From contig RZYK01000029.1 in NCBI GenBank assembly GCA_009930355.1, positions 1 through 15,707 on the forward strand: 15,707 bases of DNA. Reading direction: 5' to 3'. How positions within the stretch are numbered: the first letter of the stretch is position 1; each line of letters begins with the position of its first letter. The position numbers were made by a program, and so were the translations under genes. The notes under the pieces were generated by a model. It was not told where the DNA came from. It searched no databases and saw nothing but the letters and a program-made list of their open reading frames with translations. The stretch comes from Campylobacterota bacterium. Lineage in GTDB: Bacteria; Campylobacterota; Campylobacteria; Campylobacterales; Sulfurospirillaceae. This document shows positions 7,064-14,646 of this stretch, one piece after another.

Positions 7064-7639
7064 ATGACACTGATTGTTGGATTAGGAAATCCTGACTTCC
7101 AATACAAAAACAATCGACATAATGTCGGTTTCATGGTCATCGATGCATTGCTCGGTGACCACCCTCTTGCTGAAAAAATTTCAAAAACTCCTTTCAAAGG
7201 TGAGCTTTTTAAAGCACCTTCTATGTTGCTACTCAAACCTAACACTTATATGAATCTTTCAGGTGAGAGTGTTCGTGCAGTGAGTGATTATTTTAAACCA
7301 GACCAACTTATTGTTGTCCATGATGATTTAGATCTTCCTTTTGGAACCCTTCGTTTTAAAATAGGAGGAGGGCATGGTGGGCATAATGGACTTCGTTCCA
7401 TCGATGCACATATGGGTTCTGAGTATATACGGGTGCGTATAGGCATTGGAAAACCTGTGCATAAAAGTGATGTGGCTAAGTATGTTCTTTCTGATTTTTC
7501 AGCGTGTCAGCGAGAATTTTTGCCTGAATTGCTTTTACATGTAAAGAAGAGTGTGAAAGCATTGCTCCATGAGGATTTAAAAGAAGTTTCGCTACACTAT
7601 TCCCTCAAACAAACGCTATGCGATGAGGATAAAGTATGA
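7064..7639 (+). CDS. pth: Peptidyl-tRNA hydrolase
   Basis: Pth cleaves peptidyl-tRNA released by stalled ribosomes, recycling tRNA in the cytoplasm. The 191-residue enzyme has the family's active-site residues: Asn9 in VGLGNP, catalytic His19 in RHNVGF, Asn in KPNTYMNLSGESV, Asp in VVHDDLDLPFG, and GGGHGGHNGLRSI. The length matches bacterial Pth. The start is 8 bases after rplY with no clear Shine-Dalgarno sequence (GTAACGCTTACA), which suggests translation is coupled to rplY. The stop overlaps the next gene's start as ATGA (7636-7639). A palindrome copy encodes LLLHVKKS near the C terminus. Confidence 0.97.
   Translation: MTLIVGLGNPDFQYKNNRHNVGFMVIDALLGDHPLAEKISKTPFKGELFKAPSMLLLKPNTYMNLSGESVRAVSDYFKPDQLIVVHDDLDLPFGTLRFKIGGGHGGHNGLRSIDAHMGSEYIRVRIGIGKPVHKSDVAKYVLSDFSACQREFLPELLLHVKKSVKALLHEDLKEVSLHYSLKQTLCDEDKV
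7535..7544. repeat. Iterated palindrome TTACATGTAA, copy 6 (pth)
   Basis: An exact copy, extended to TTTACATGTAAA at 7534-7545. It encodes Leu-His-Val within LLLHVKKS, in the less conserved C-terminal region of Pth. Confidence 0.9.
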
Positions 7640-8697
7640 AACTTTTTGAGAAATACGTCATTTTAAATTATCTCAAAAATTTTTTAGTTATCTTTTTAGG
7701 GTTAGATTTTTTTTATGTAGGAATCGATCTTTTAACGAATTATAAAAATATACCAAGTTCTGCAAATCTTCAACTCCTCTATGCACTTTTTCAAGCGATG
7801 AATGCCATTAATTATGTACTACCACTCTCCATTGTTTTTGGGATGATTGTGACGTATTTTAATATGCTAAAAACCAATGAACTCATTTGCATGTATGCTT
7901 CAAGTATTAGTAAAAAAGCTTTAATTCGTCCTTTGTTTGTGACGTCATTGTTGCTTAGTTTACTCTATATTTCTCTTAATTTTACGGAGTTTGCTTACGC
8001 TTATGAGTATGGCTCAAACCTCAAAAAATATAATCGTATTTCAAGTAATTCTGAAGATTTATTTATTAAGCATGACAACCAATATATTTATTTTAAAAAA
8101 TTAGATCCCTTGAAGCAAATCGCTTATGATGTGACGATTTTTGAAATAAATAGTGTTGATGTGAGTCGCATTATTCGGGCAAAAACAGCCTCATTTATTA
8201 AAAATATCTGGTTACTTAAAGAAGTAGAAATTGTGCATAAGCCTTATATTAGTTCGTTAGATGATAAAGGATTTTCAAGAGAACATCTTGAAAGCCTCAA
8301 GGCAATGGAAAATTTCAAACCTAGAATTATGGATAATATTTATCAAAGTGAGTTTTCTTTATCCATTCGAGATGGTATTGATGCCTTACGTTTTTTTGCA
8401 ACACAAGAAGTGAACACGCATAAAATTAAAGCCACACTTTTTTATCAGCTTTTTTTTCCACTTTTCGCTCCTTTTTTAATTGTCATTTTATTCTATAAAG
8501 CACCTTTAATGAGTCGTTATTTCAATACAGTCTTAGTGGCTTCTTCTTTTGCTTTTCTGACATTATTGGTTTGGAGTGGACTCTTTTTATTAAGCCGTTT
8601 GGCGATTAATGGCGTATTACTTTCCGAAATTGCAATTTTAGCACCTGTTCTTTTATTGGCACTGATAGCGCTTTATTATTACTCAAAACCTTCTTAG
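7636..8697 (+). CDS. LptF/LptG (YjgP/YjgQ) family lipopolysaccharide export permease
   Basis: Proteins of this family are the membrane half of the LptB2FG ABC transporter, which extracts LPS from the inner membrane and pushes it to the outer membrane. The 353-residue protein has the expected layout. Three hydrophobic segments lie in the N-terminal third (about residues 12-32, 58-80 and 98-120). A hydrophilic periplasmic beta-jellyroll-like stretch follows (about 125-265), then three more segments at the C terminus (about 268-290, 297-318 and 322-349). NELICMYASSISKKALIRP matches the cytoplasmic coupling region after the second helix. I cannot decide between LptF and LptG from sequence alone. 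It overlaps pth by four bases (ATGA), so it is translationally coupled, and C. jejuni has the same gene in the same place. A T-rich stretch but no clear hairpin follows. Confidence 0.9.
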   Translation: MKLFEKYVILNYLKNFLVIFLGLDFFYVGIDLLTNYKNIPSSANLQLLYALFQAMNAINYVLPLSIVFGMIVTYFNMLKTNELICMYASSISKKALIRPLFVTSLLLSLLYISLNFTEFAYAYEYGSNLKKYNRISSNSEDLFIKHDNQYIYFKKLDPLKQIAYDVTIFEINSVDVSRIIRAKTASFIKNIWLLKEVEIVHKPYISSLDDKGFSREHLESLKAMENFKPRIMDNIYQSEFSLSIRDGIDALRFFATQEVNTHKIKATLFYQLFFPLFAPFLIVILFYKAPLMSRYFNTVLVASSFAFLTLLVWSGLFLLSRLAINGVLLSEIAILAPVLLLALIALYYYSKPS

Positions 8698-8731
8698 GAC
8701 TCTTTTAATTATTTTTTGTTTAACTTTTTGA

Positions 8732-8737
8732 TAGAAT
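8732..8737 (+). promoter_or_regulatory. Candidate -10 box for lysA-HAD-pheA-hisC-fliFG
   Basis: TAGAAT within TTTTTGATAGAATAAAAC has T-rich DNA upstream and no -35 hexamer. It would start transcription near 8744, which leaves the in-frame TTG/ATG-like codons around 8746 at the very 5' end and supports the lysA start at 8770. Confidence 0.45.
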
Positions 8738-8769
8738 AAAACACATTGTTATCTCTCATAAGGTTTAAA

Positions 8770-9975
8770 ATGACGAAATTCTCTGCTTTAGCACAAAAAT
8801 ATGGTACCCCTTTGTATGTTTACAATTTTGATACGATTACCCAAAAATTTAGCGCACTCAAAGAGGTTTTTAAAGCACGCAAATCATTGATTTGTTTTGC
8901 AGTCAAAGCCAATTCCAACCTTTCGGTTTTAAAACACATGGCACATTTAGGTGCAGGATGTGATTGTGTATCCATTGGCGAAGTAAAACGAGCTTTATTT
9001 GCGGGTATTCCTAAGTATAAAATTATTTTTAGTGGTGTGGGTAAACGGGACGATGAGATTGAAGAAGCACTTCAAAATGATATTTTAATGCTCAACCTTG
9101 AGAGCGAAGAAGAGATGAAGCGTGTGGAAATAATCGCTGAAAAATTGGGTGTTGTAGCACGCATTAGTATTCGTGTTAATCCAAATATTGACCCTAAAAC
9201 GCATCCTTATATTTCCACAGGATTGCATGAAAACAAATTTGGCGTGGATATTGAAAGTGCAAAACGTATGTATATTCATGCGAAAAACAGTCCTTCACTT
9301 GATCCTGTGGGGATTCATTTTCATATTGGTAGCCAGATTACAGAGGTAAATCCTTTTAAAGAAGCCGCCGAGGTTTTAGCTAACTTACTTCGCAATTTAA
9401 AAGCACTGAAGATAGATATTAAATTTTTCGATGTGGGTGGTGGCATTGGCATTCAGTACAAAGAGGAAGAGACGATTGCGCTGTATGAATACGCTCAGTC
9501 TATTTTTAGCGCCTTAGGTGGATTGGATGTTACGCTTGTGTGTGAACCTGGGCGTTATTTGGTGGGTGATTGTGGCTATTTTCTCACGAAAGTTTTGTAT
9601 GAAAAACATAATGGTTTTAAGCGTTTTGTCATTGTCGATGGTGCTATGAACGATTTGATTCGACCGAGCCTTTACCAAGCCTACCATGCGATTGAAGCCG
9701 AGGGAAAAGAGGGTGTTGAAAAAAGTGTGTGTGATGTGGTAGGTCCTGTGTGTGAGAGTGGTGATTTTTTTGCGAAAAACATTGAACTTCCTGCTTTGGA
9801 ACACGATGATCTTTTGGTGGTGAAAAGTGCAGGTGCGTATGGATTTACCATGAGTAGCAATTACAATACCCGCTCACGTGTGGCAGAAGTTGCCCTTCAA
9901 AACGGAGAAGATCGTTTAATTCGCAGACGTGAAACATTTGAGGATGTCATTGCGTTGGAGAAAGCGTGTCTATGA
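8770..9975 (+). CDS. lysA: Diaminopimelate decarboxylase
   Basis: LysA decarboxylates meso-diaminopimelate to L-lysine, the last step of lysine synthesis, using PLP in the cytoplasm. From the ATG at 8770 the product is 401 residues. It shows GTPLYVYNF at the start, the PLP lysine in CFAVKANSN (K46), HFHIGSQI, VGGGIGI for the phosphate site, CEPGRYLV, the Cys of VGPVCESGDFF, and GAYGFTMSSNYNTR. The reading frame extends upstream to 8746, but the first eight residues there are not family-like. The ATG at 8770 has AAGG 8 bases upstream and directly precedes the conserved domain. The stop overlaps the next ATG by four bases. This opens a run of amino-acid genes leading into flagellar genes. Confidence 0.96.
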   Translation: MTKFSALAQKYGTPLYVYNFDTITQKFSALKEVFKARKSLICFAVKANSNLSVLKHMAHLGAGCDCVSIGEVKRALFAGIPKYKIIFSGVGKRDDEIEEALQNDILMLNLESEEEMKRVEIIAEKLGVVARISIRVNPNIDPKTHPYISTGLHENKFGVDIESAKRMYIHAKNSPSLDPVGIHFHIGSQITEVNPFKEAAEVLANLLRNLKALKIDIKFFDVGGGIGIQYKEEETIALYEYAQSIFSALGGLDVTLVCEPGRYLVGDCGYFLTKVLYEKHNGFKRFVIVDGAMNDLIRPSLYQAYHAIEAEGKEGVEKSVCDVVGPVCESGDFFAKNIELPALEHDDLLVVKSAGAYGFTMSSNYNTRSRVAEVALQNGEDRLIRRRETFEDVIALEKACL

Positions 9976-10751
9976 GTTATTTAATTGATGTACAAGGAAC
10001 GCTCATTGATGATGTGAATAAAGAGCCCATTGAGGGAGCTATTGCTTTTATTGATTCTTTAAATGCTTCTAAAATACCTTATGTGGTGATTACCAATAAC
10101 ACAAAAATTCCCAGTGTGGAGTTTCATCAGTTTTTATGCGATTTGGGGTTTGCTATTCCAAAAAATAATTATCTTGATCCCTTTATGACGTTAGAAAAAG
10201 TCTTACATGTAAAAGCCATTCGTAGCTTTGGTGCACAAGAGTTTGTGGATGTTATGGAGATATTAGGGTATGAACAAAACGCACAAAATCCTGAAGCCAT
10301 CGTCATTGCGAGTAAAAAAGATTTTGATGCGAATGATTACGCAAGTATGATAGAACTGGTTTTAGGAGGCGCTAAAATAGTAGGAATGCATGCTACAAGC
10401 ATTTACGCAAAAGATAAGCGTCGTTATCCTGGTGTGGGAGCCATTTTACAGATGCTCTCTTATGCAACGGGTGCGGAGTACAGTGTTGTAGGAAAGCCTA
10501 GTACACTTTTCTACAGCGAAGCGTTAAAGCGTTTGCAAATGCAAGCTGATGTGAAAAATTTTGATGAAATTACGATTATTAGCGATGATGCCATTGGGGA
10601 TTTGGTAGGCGCAAAAGCCTTGGGAATGAAAACGATTTTAGTGCTCAGCGGTAAATGCCAAAGTGAGGCAGAAGTATTACATGTAAAGAGTTCTTTAGAT
10701 GCGATTGTTCCCAATATTGGGCATATTAAAGGTGAAGAATGCAAACGATAG
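9972..10751 (+). CDS. HAD-IIA (NagD-like) superfamily hydrolase with altered catalytic motif I
   Basis: This is a 259-residue HAD-fold protein of the NagD/LHPP-like IIA group: N-terminal Rossmann core, a C2 cap in the middle (about residues 75-165) and a C-terminal core. Motif I reads LIDVQGTLIDD: the nucleophile Asp6 is present, but the second Asp, the usual general acid/base, is Gln8 (codon 9993-9995). Motif II is VITNNTK, motif III VGKPS, and motif IV ISDDAIGDLVGAKALGM with the metal-binding Asps. The ATG at 9972 is preferred over the GTG at 9966 because it makes a standard ATGA overlap with lysA. The 3' end overlaps pheA by 13 bases. A homologue sits between lysA and pheA in C. jejuni. 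The substrate is unknown; a weak phosphatase, a phosphate-binding sensor or another role are all possible. Two palindrome copies lie inside. Confidence 0.88.
   Translation: MSYLIDVQGTLIDDVNKEPIEGAIAFIDSLNASKIPYVVITNNTKIPSVEFHQFLCDLGFAIPKNNYLDPFMTLEKVLHVKAIRSFGAQEFVDVMEILGYEQNAQNPEAIVIASKKDFDANDYASMIELVLGGAKIVGMHATSIYAKDKRRYPGVGAILQMLSYATGAEYSVVGKPSTLFYSEALKRLQMQADVKNFDEITIISDDAIGDLVGAKALGMKTILVLSGKCQSEAEVLHVKSSLDAIVPNIGHIKGEECKR
10203..10212. repeat. Iterated palindrome TTACATGTAA, copy 7 (HAD gene)
   Basis: An exact copy, read as Leu-His-Val within EKVLHVKAI at the edge of the cap domain of the HAD-like protein. Confidence 0.9.
10677..10686. repeat. Iterated palindrome TTACATGTAA, copy 8 (HAD gene)
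   Basis: An exact copy, read as Leu-His-Val within AEVLHVKSS near the C terminus. It is the second copy in this gene, 474 bases after the first. Confidence 0.9.
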
Positions 10752-11806
10752 AAACGTATCGTAAAAAAATTGATGCCATTGATAATGACATTTTAAAACT
10801 TTTAAATGAGCGTATGGAGTTGGTCAAAGAGATTGGTAAGTCAAAGCAAACCAGTGGGACTGCAATTTATCGACCTGAGCGGGAAAAAGAGATTTTGGAT
10901 CGTTTGAAGTCACTGAATAAAGGTGCTTTAAATGAGAAGGCGATTGATGCGATTTTTTTAGAAGTTTTTGCGGTGAGCCGAAATCTTGAGTTTCCAGAAA
11001 AAATTGCTTTTATGGGACCGGAGGGAAGTTATACCCATCAAGCAGCAGAAAGTCGTTTTGGAGCCATGGGTAGCTACATTGAAGTGAGCTCTATTGAAGC
11101 GGTTTTCCACGTACTTGAAAACGGTGAAGCTAAGTATGGCGTAGTTCCAGTAGAAAACAATACCGCAGGGGCAGTGGGAACAACGCTGGATTGTTTAGGA
11201 AAGTTTAGCTCAAAAATTGTTGCAGAACTTTATATGGATATTCACCACTCGTTTGCAACCGTTTGTGAAGATATTAAAAAGATTAAACGTATCTATTCGC
11301 ATCCGCAAGGCTACAATCAGTGTCGAAAATTTTTAGAAGAACACAGGCTTTTGGGTGTGGAATTTATTCCTACAAAATCAACGGCAGAAGCAGCGCAAAA
11401 AGCCAGTGTTGAACACGATTCTGCTGCTATTTGTTCGCATATTGCTGCAAAATTATCCAATCTTCCTGTGTTGTTTGAAAAAATTGAAGACAACATGGCA
11501 AATCAGACACGCTTTTTAATTTTGAGTGATTTTAAGAACAAAAAAGGGATTCACAATAAAACCTCTATTTTGGCAAAAACCGATGACAAACCAGGTGGAT
11601 TGGTTGAGTTTTTACAAACTTTTCAAGACCAAAAAGTAAATCTCACTAAAATTGAGTCACGTCCAACGAAAGAAAAAGGGTTCCAGTCTATTTTTTATAT
11701 GGATTTTGAGGGACACATTGATGATGAAAATGTTCAAAAAGTGATTGAAGAGAACAAAGACAGATACGATATTAAATGGCTTGGAAGCTATATTTGTGGA
11801 GGATGA
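10739..11806 (+). CDS. pheA: Bifunctional chorismate mutase / prephenate dehydratase
   Basis: PheA converts chorismate to prephenate and then to phenylpyruvate, the committed route to phenylalanine. The 355 residues hold three domains. An AroQ chorismate mutase spans about 1-90, with a helix starting YRKKIDAIDNDILKLLNER and later YRPEREKEIL. A prephenate dehydratase spans about 91-265, with FMGPEGSYTH, VPVENNTAGAVG, SHPQGYNQC and the TRF active-site motif. A C-terminal ACT domain, with KPGGLVEFL and NLTKIESRP, is the usual site of phenylalanine feedback inhibition. The ATG overlaps the HAD gene by 13 bases and has AAAGGTGAAG just before it. hisC begins 3 bases after the stop behind a strong GGAGG, so the order implies one transcript. 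Confidence 0.97.
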   Translation: MQTIETYRKKIDAIDNDILKLLNERMELVKEIGKSKQTSGTAIYRPEREKEILDRLKSLNKGALNEKAIDAIFLEVFAVSRNLEFPEKIAFMGPEGSYTHQAAESRFGAMGSYIEVSSIEAVFHVLENGEAKYGVVPVENNTAGAVGTTLDCLGKFSSKIVAELYMDIHHSFATVCEDIKKIKRIYSHPQGYNQCRKFLEEHRLLGVEFIPTKSTAEAAQKASVEHDSAAICSHIAAKLSNLPVLFEKIEDNMANQTRFLILSDFKNKKGIHNKTSILAKTDDKPGGLVEFLQTFQDQKVNLTKIESRPTKEKGFQSIFYMDFEGHIDDENVQKVIEENKDRYDIKWLGSYICGG

Positions 11807-11809
11807 GAA

Positions 11810-12910
11810 ATGCAATTTAACAGCGTGTTAGAGAGTTTAAAAACCTATGAAGCGGGAAAACCTATAGAGTTAGTTGTAAGAGAGTATGGCATTGAAGCCA
11901 AAGATGTGATTAAGCTTGCAAGTAATGAGAACCCACGAGGATGTAGCCCAAAAGTTATTGAAGCAGTCAGGGAAGAAGCTACAAAAATGAATTTATACCC
12001 TGATGATAGTATGTATGAACTCAAAGAAGCACTTGCCAATAAATATAATGTGAGTGATAAAAATATTATTATTGGTTCAGGAAGCGATCAAGTGATTGAA
12101 TTTGCTATTCATGCTAAAGCCAATGCAAATACGAAAGTATTAATAGCAGGCATTACCTTTGCCATGTATGAAATTTACACGCTTCAAACAGGGGCAAAAG
12201 TTCTTAAAACACCTTCTGCGCAGCATAATTTACAAGAGATGCTAGAAATATATAAGGCCAATAGTGATATTTCAATTGTTATTTTATGTATTCCCAATAA
12301 TCCTTTAGGTGAATGTGTGGATGTCAAAGAAGTGTATGCTTTTTTAGATGAATTAAGAGCGGACACCTTAGTGATTATTGATGGTGCGTACCAAGAGTAT
12401 GCAGCGTTTAAAGATCCTGCTAAAAAAATTATCCCTAGCGATATTATTACTAAGTATCCCAATGCTATTTATACGGGAACATTCTCTAAAGCTTATGGTT
12501 TAGGAGGAATGCGTTGTGGGTATGGCATTGCCAAGCCTGAGATTATTCAAGCACTTTTGAAATTAAGAGCCCCCTTTAATATCACAACACTGACTTTAAA
12601 AGCAGCGATTGTCGCACTGAGTGATGAAGCATTTGTAGAAGCTTCCGTACGAGAGAACTTCGAGCAGATGAAGGCATATGAAGCTTTTGCAAAAGAGTTA
12701 GGCTTTCGTATTATTGATAGTTATACCAATTTTATCGTTTTGGAATTTGATGCAAATAAAAACTCTGGTGAAATTGCTCAAAAATTGATGGAAAAAGGTA
12801 TAATCGTAAGGAATTTAGGCTCGTATGGTATGAATGCTATTCGTGTGACTATTGGCACTCCTGAACAAAATGCACGCTTTTTTGAATGCTTTAAAACACT
12901 TTACATGTAA
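11810..12910 (+). CDS. hisC: Histidinol-phosphate aminotransferase
   Basis: HisC is a PLP-dependent class I/II aminotransferase that makes histidinol phosphate from imidazole-acetol phosphate, and in many bacteria it also transaminates aromatic keto acids. The 366-residue product has LASNENPRG near the start, GSGSDQVI, IPNNPLGE, IDGAYQEY, the PLP lysine in TFSKAYGLGGMRCGYG (K227, codon 12488-12490) and the C-terminal arginine in NAIRVTIG. The position right after pheA fits the idea that it supplies the last step of phenylalanine synthesis as well as histidine; that is inference. GGAGG precedes the start. The last codons and stop (TAC ATG TAA) are built from a palindrome copy, so the protein ends in Leu-Tyr-Met. 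fliF starts 11 bases later with no visible promoter between. Confidence 0.96.
   Translation: MQFNSVLESLKTYEAGKPIELVVREYGIEAKDVIKLASNENPRGCSPKVIEAVREEATKMNLYPDDSMYELKEALANKYNVSDKNIIIGSGSDQVIEFAIHAKANANTKVLIAGITFAMYEIYTLQTGAKVLKTPSAQHNLQEMLEIYKANSDISIVILCIPNNPLGECVDVKEVYAFLDELRADTLVIIDGAYQEYAAFKDPAKKIIPSDIITKYPNAIYTGTFSKAYGLGGMRCGYGIAKPEIIQALLKLRAPFNITTLTLKAAIVALSDEAFVEASVRENFEQMKAYEAFAKELGFRIIDSYTNFIVLEFDANKNSGEIAQKLMEKGIIVRNLGSYGMNAIRVTIGTPEQNARFFECFKTLYM
12901..12910. repeat. Iterated palindrome TTACATGTAA, copy 9 (hisC stop)
   Basis: An exact copy whose last three bases are the hisC stop codon. It is the one coding copy read in a different phase (T TAC ATG TAA), giving Tyr-Met-stop. Confidence 0.9.
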
Positions 12911-12921
12911 GAGAATATTAA

Positions 12922-14646
12922 ATGGATCTTAGAACACTTTTAAATCAAATTGCAACGTTGATTCAAAATTTAACATTACGTCAGAGAATTGTTTCAGCTG
13001 TATCTATTATTGTTTTGATTGGTTTCCTTGTGTTCTTAATGCTCTATAAAAATACCAATACTTCTTCTATGAATGGGTATAGTATTTTATTTGAAAAAAC
13101 AACCGCAGGTGATTCTGCATTAATTATTCAACAACTTGAAAAAGAAAAAGTTCCTTATAAAGTACTCAATGAAGGAACCATTGCTGTTCCTAATGAGGTT
13201 GTACATAAACAGCGTATTGCTATTGCAGCTTTGGGTATTCCTAAAAATAGTAAGGTTGGTTTTGAAATTTTTGATAAAACCGAATTTGGTGCGACTGATT
13301 TTGAGCAAAAAATTAAGTATGTACGAGCGTTAGAGGGTGAATTGGCGCGTACGATTGAGAGTTTAGGCCCCATCGCAAATGCTAGCGTACATATTGCGAT
13401 TCCAAAAGAGACAGTTTTTGCGCAAAAACAAGCACCCGCAACGGCTTCTATTGTTCTGAATATTCGAGCAGGTATGTCATTATCCGTCAAACAAATTGTA
13501 GGTATTCGAAATTTAGTAGCTGCCTCTATTTCTAATTTGCCAGCGGAGAATGTTTCTATTGTGAATCAAGATGGTGAACCATTGGGCGATGAAGAGAGCA
13601 ATCTTTTCCAAGGCGAATTAGTTAAAAGTCAAATGCGTTATAAAAAAGAGTATGAACAGACAATGGAACAGAAAATCATCAATGTTCTTGCACCTGTTAT
13701 TGGTGGCGTTGATAAGGTGAATGCTAAAGTAACCATTGATTTTGACTTTTCACAACAAGATTTTGTTAGTGAGATTTATGATCCTAATTCTGTGCCTAGA
13801 AGTGAGCAAAGTGTTGAAGAAAAACGCGAGGGAAAAGAGCCTCAAGATGTCGGTGGTGTTCCAGGAGCCATTAGTAATATTGGACCTGTTCAGGGATTGG
13901 AAAGTAATAAAAAAAGTGAAACCTACCAAAAAAGTTCCACAACAACCAATTATGAAATTTCTAAAAAAGTTATCAATTCCAAAGATGAATTTGCGAAAAT
14001 AAAGCGCTTAAGTGCAGCTGTTGTCGTGGATGGTACTTATAAATTTGGACTCGATGCTAATGGGAATAAAAAGAGTGAATTAGAGTATTTTCCTTTAAGT
14101 AAAGAACAGATGGATGCCATTCGTGATGTGGTGAGGCAGACAGTTGGATACAATGTTGCACGTGGCGATGAAGTAACCGTCAGTAATTTAGAGTTTAAAC
14201 CTCTTGCAAATGATGGAACAAGGCTACCTCCTAAAAGTACATCAGAACAAATTTTTAGTTACTTTATCCTTTTAATTCCTTTGCTGAAATATGTTGTTGT
14301 TGCTATTTTATTATTTATTTTTTATAAAAAAGTTATTCTTCCTTTTAGTCAGAAAATGGTTGAAACAAAATTGGATGATTTTGAGGATGAAGTAGAAGCT
14401 GTTAAAGTAGATGATGAAAGTGTAGAGGATACGTTAGAGAAATTTAAAGAAGCTCGTAAAAAAGTGGAAGATCAATTAGGTATTGGTCAAGATTTTAATG
14501 AAGAAGCGTTAAAATATGATGTTCTCCTTGAAAAACTGAAACACATTGCTGATGAAAAAGGTGAAGATTTCGCAGGCATTATACAGTCTATGATTCGAAA
14601 TGAGGGTGAATATGAAATTAGAAACAATGTTAGGGATATTGGATAA
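12922..14646 (+). CDS. fliF: Flagellar M-ring protein FliF
   Basis: FliF forms the MS ring in the inner membrane, the base of the flagellar motor and housing for the export gate. The 574-residue protein has the family layout. A short cytoplasmic N terminus precedes a transmembrane helix (about residues 23-43). The periplasmic YscJ/FliF ring domains follow, with TTAGDSALIIQQLEKEKVPYK and VGFEIFDKTEFGATDFEQKIKY regions and IPKETVFAQKQAPATASIVL. A low-complexity linker (about 285-345) is rich in Ser, Gly, Pro and Lys. A second transmembrane helix spans about 446-470. An acidic cytoplasmic tail should hold the FliG-binding end. It follows hisC by 11 bases with a weak ribosome binding site, and its stop overlaps the fliG start as TAATG. 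Confidence 0.97.
   Translation: MDLRTLLNQIATLIQNLTLRQRIVSAVSIIVLIGFLVFLMLYKNTNTSSMNGYSILFEKTTAGDSALIIQQLEKEKVPYKVLNEGTIAVPNEVVHKQRIAIAALGIPKNSKVGFEIFDKTEFGATDFEQKIKYVRALEGELARTIESLGPIANASVHIAIPKETVFAQKQAPATASIVLNIRAGMSLSVKQIVGIRNLVAASISNLPAENVSIVNQDGEPLGDEESNLFQGELVKSQMRYKKEYEQTMEQKIINVLAPVIGGVDKVNAKVTIDFDFSQQDFVSEIYDPNSVPRSEQSVEEKREGKEPQDVGGVPGAISNIGPVQGLESNKKSETYQKSSTTTNYEISKKVINSKDEFAKIKRLSAAVVVDGTYKFGLDANGNKKSELEYFPLSKEQMDAIRDVVRQTVGYNVARGDEVTVSNLEFKPLANDGTRLPPKSTSEQIFSYFILLIPLLKYVVVAILLFIFYKKVILPFSQKMVETKLDDFEDEVEAVKVDDESVEDTLEKFKEARKKVEDQLGIGQDFNEEALKYDVLLEKLKHIADEKGEDFAGIIQSMIRNEGEYEIRNNVRDIG

Noticed and set aside
8698..8731. T-rich stretch after the permease gene as a terminator
   Set aside because: No stable stem precedes the T run, so a terminator cannot be supported.
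8746..8769. Upstream in-frame start for LysA
   Set aside because: It lies at the predicted transcript start without a ribosome binding site, and the eight added residues do not resemble the family. The ATG at 8770 is better placed.
9966..9971. GTG start for the HAD gene two codons upstream
   Set aside because: The ATG at 9972 gives a standard four-base ATGA overlap with lysA and leads straight into the HAD motif. The difference is only two residues and cannot be settled from sequence.
12850..12880. Possible sigma54 promoter before fliF (TTGGCACTCCTGAAC)
   Set aside because: The -24 GG is present, but there is no GC at the required distance for the -12 element.
2561..12910. Reading the iterated palindrome as parS sites
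   Set aside because: The bacterial parS consensus is a 16-mer built on TTTCACGTGAAA-type symmetry. The core here is ACATGT, and copies spread every 1-2 kb within genes do not match origin-clustered parS.
2561..12910. Reading the palindrome as a transcription-factor operator
   Set aside because: Eight of nine copies are inside coding regions, far from any promoter seen, which does not fit a classical regulon. A nucleoid-scale or uptake role is easier to reconcile.
13155..13490. Long antisense open frame inside fliF
   Set aside because: It has no ribosome binding site or recognisable domain, and the sense frame encodes clear FliF. It is a by-product of coding bias.
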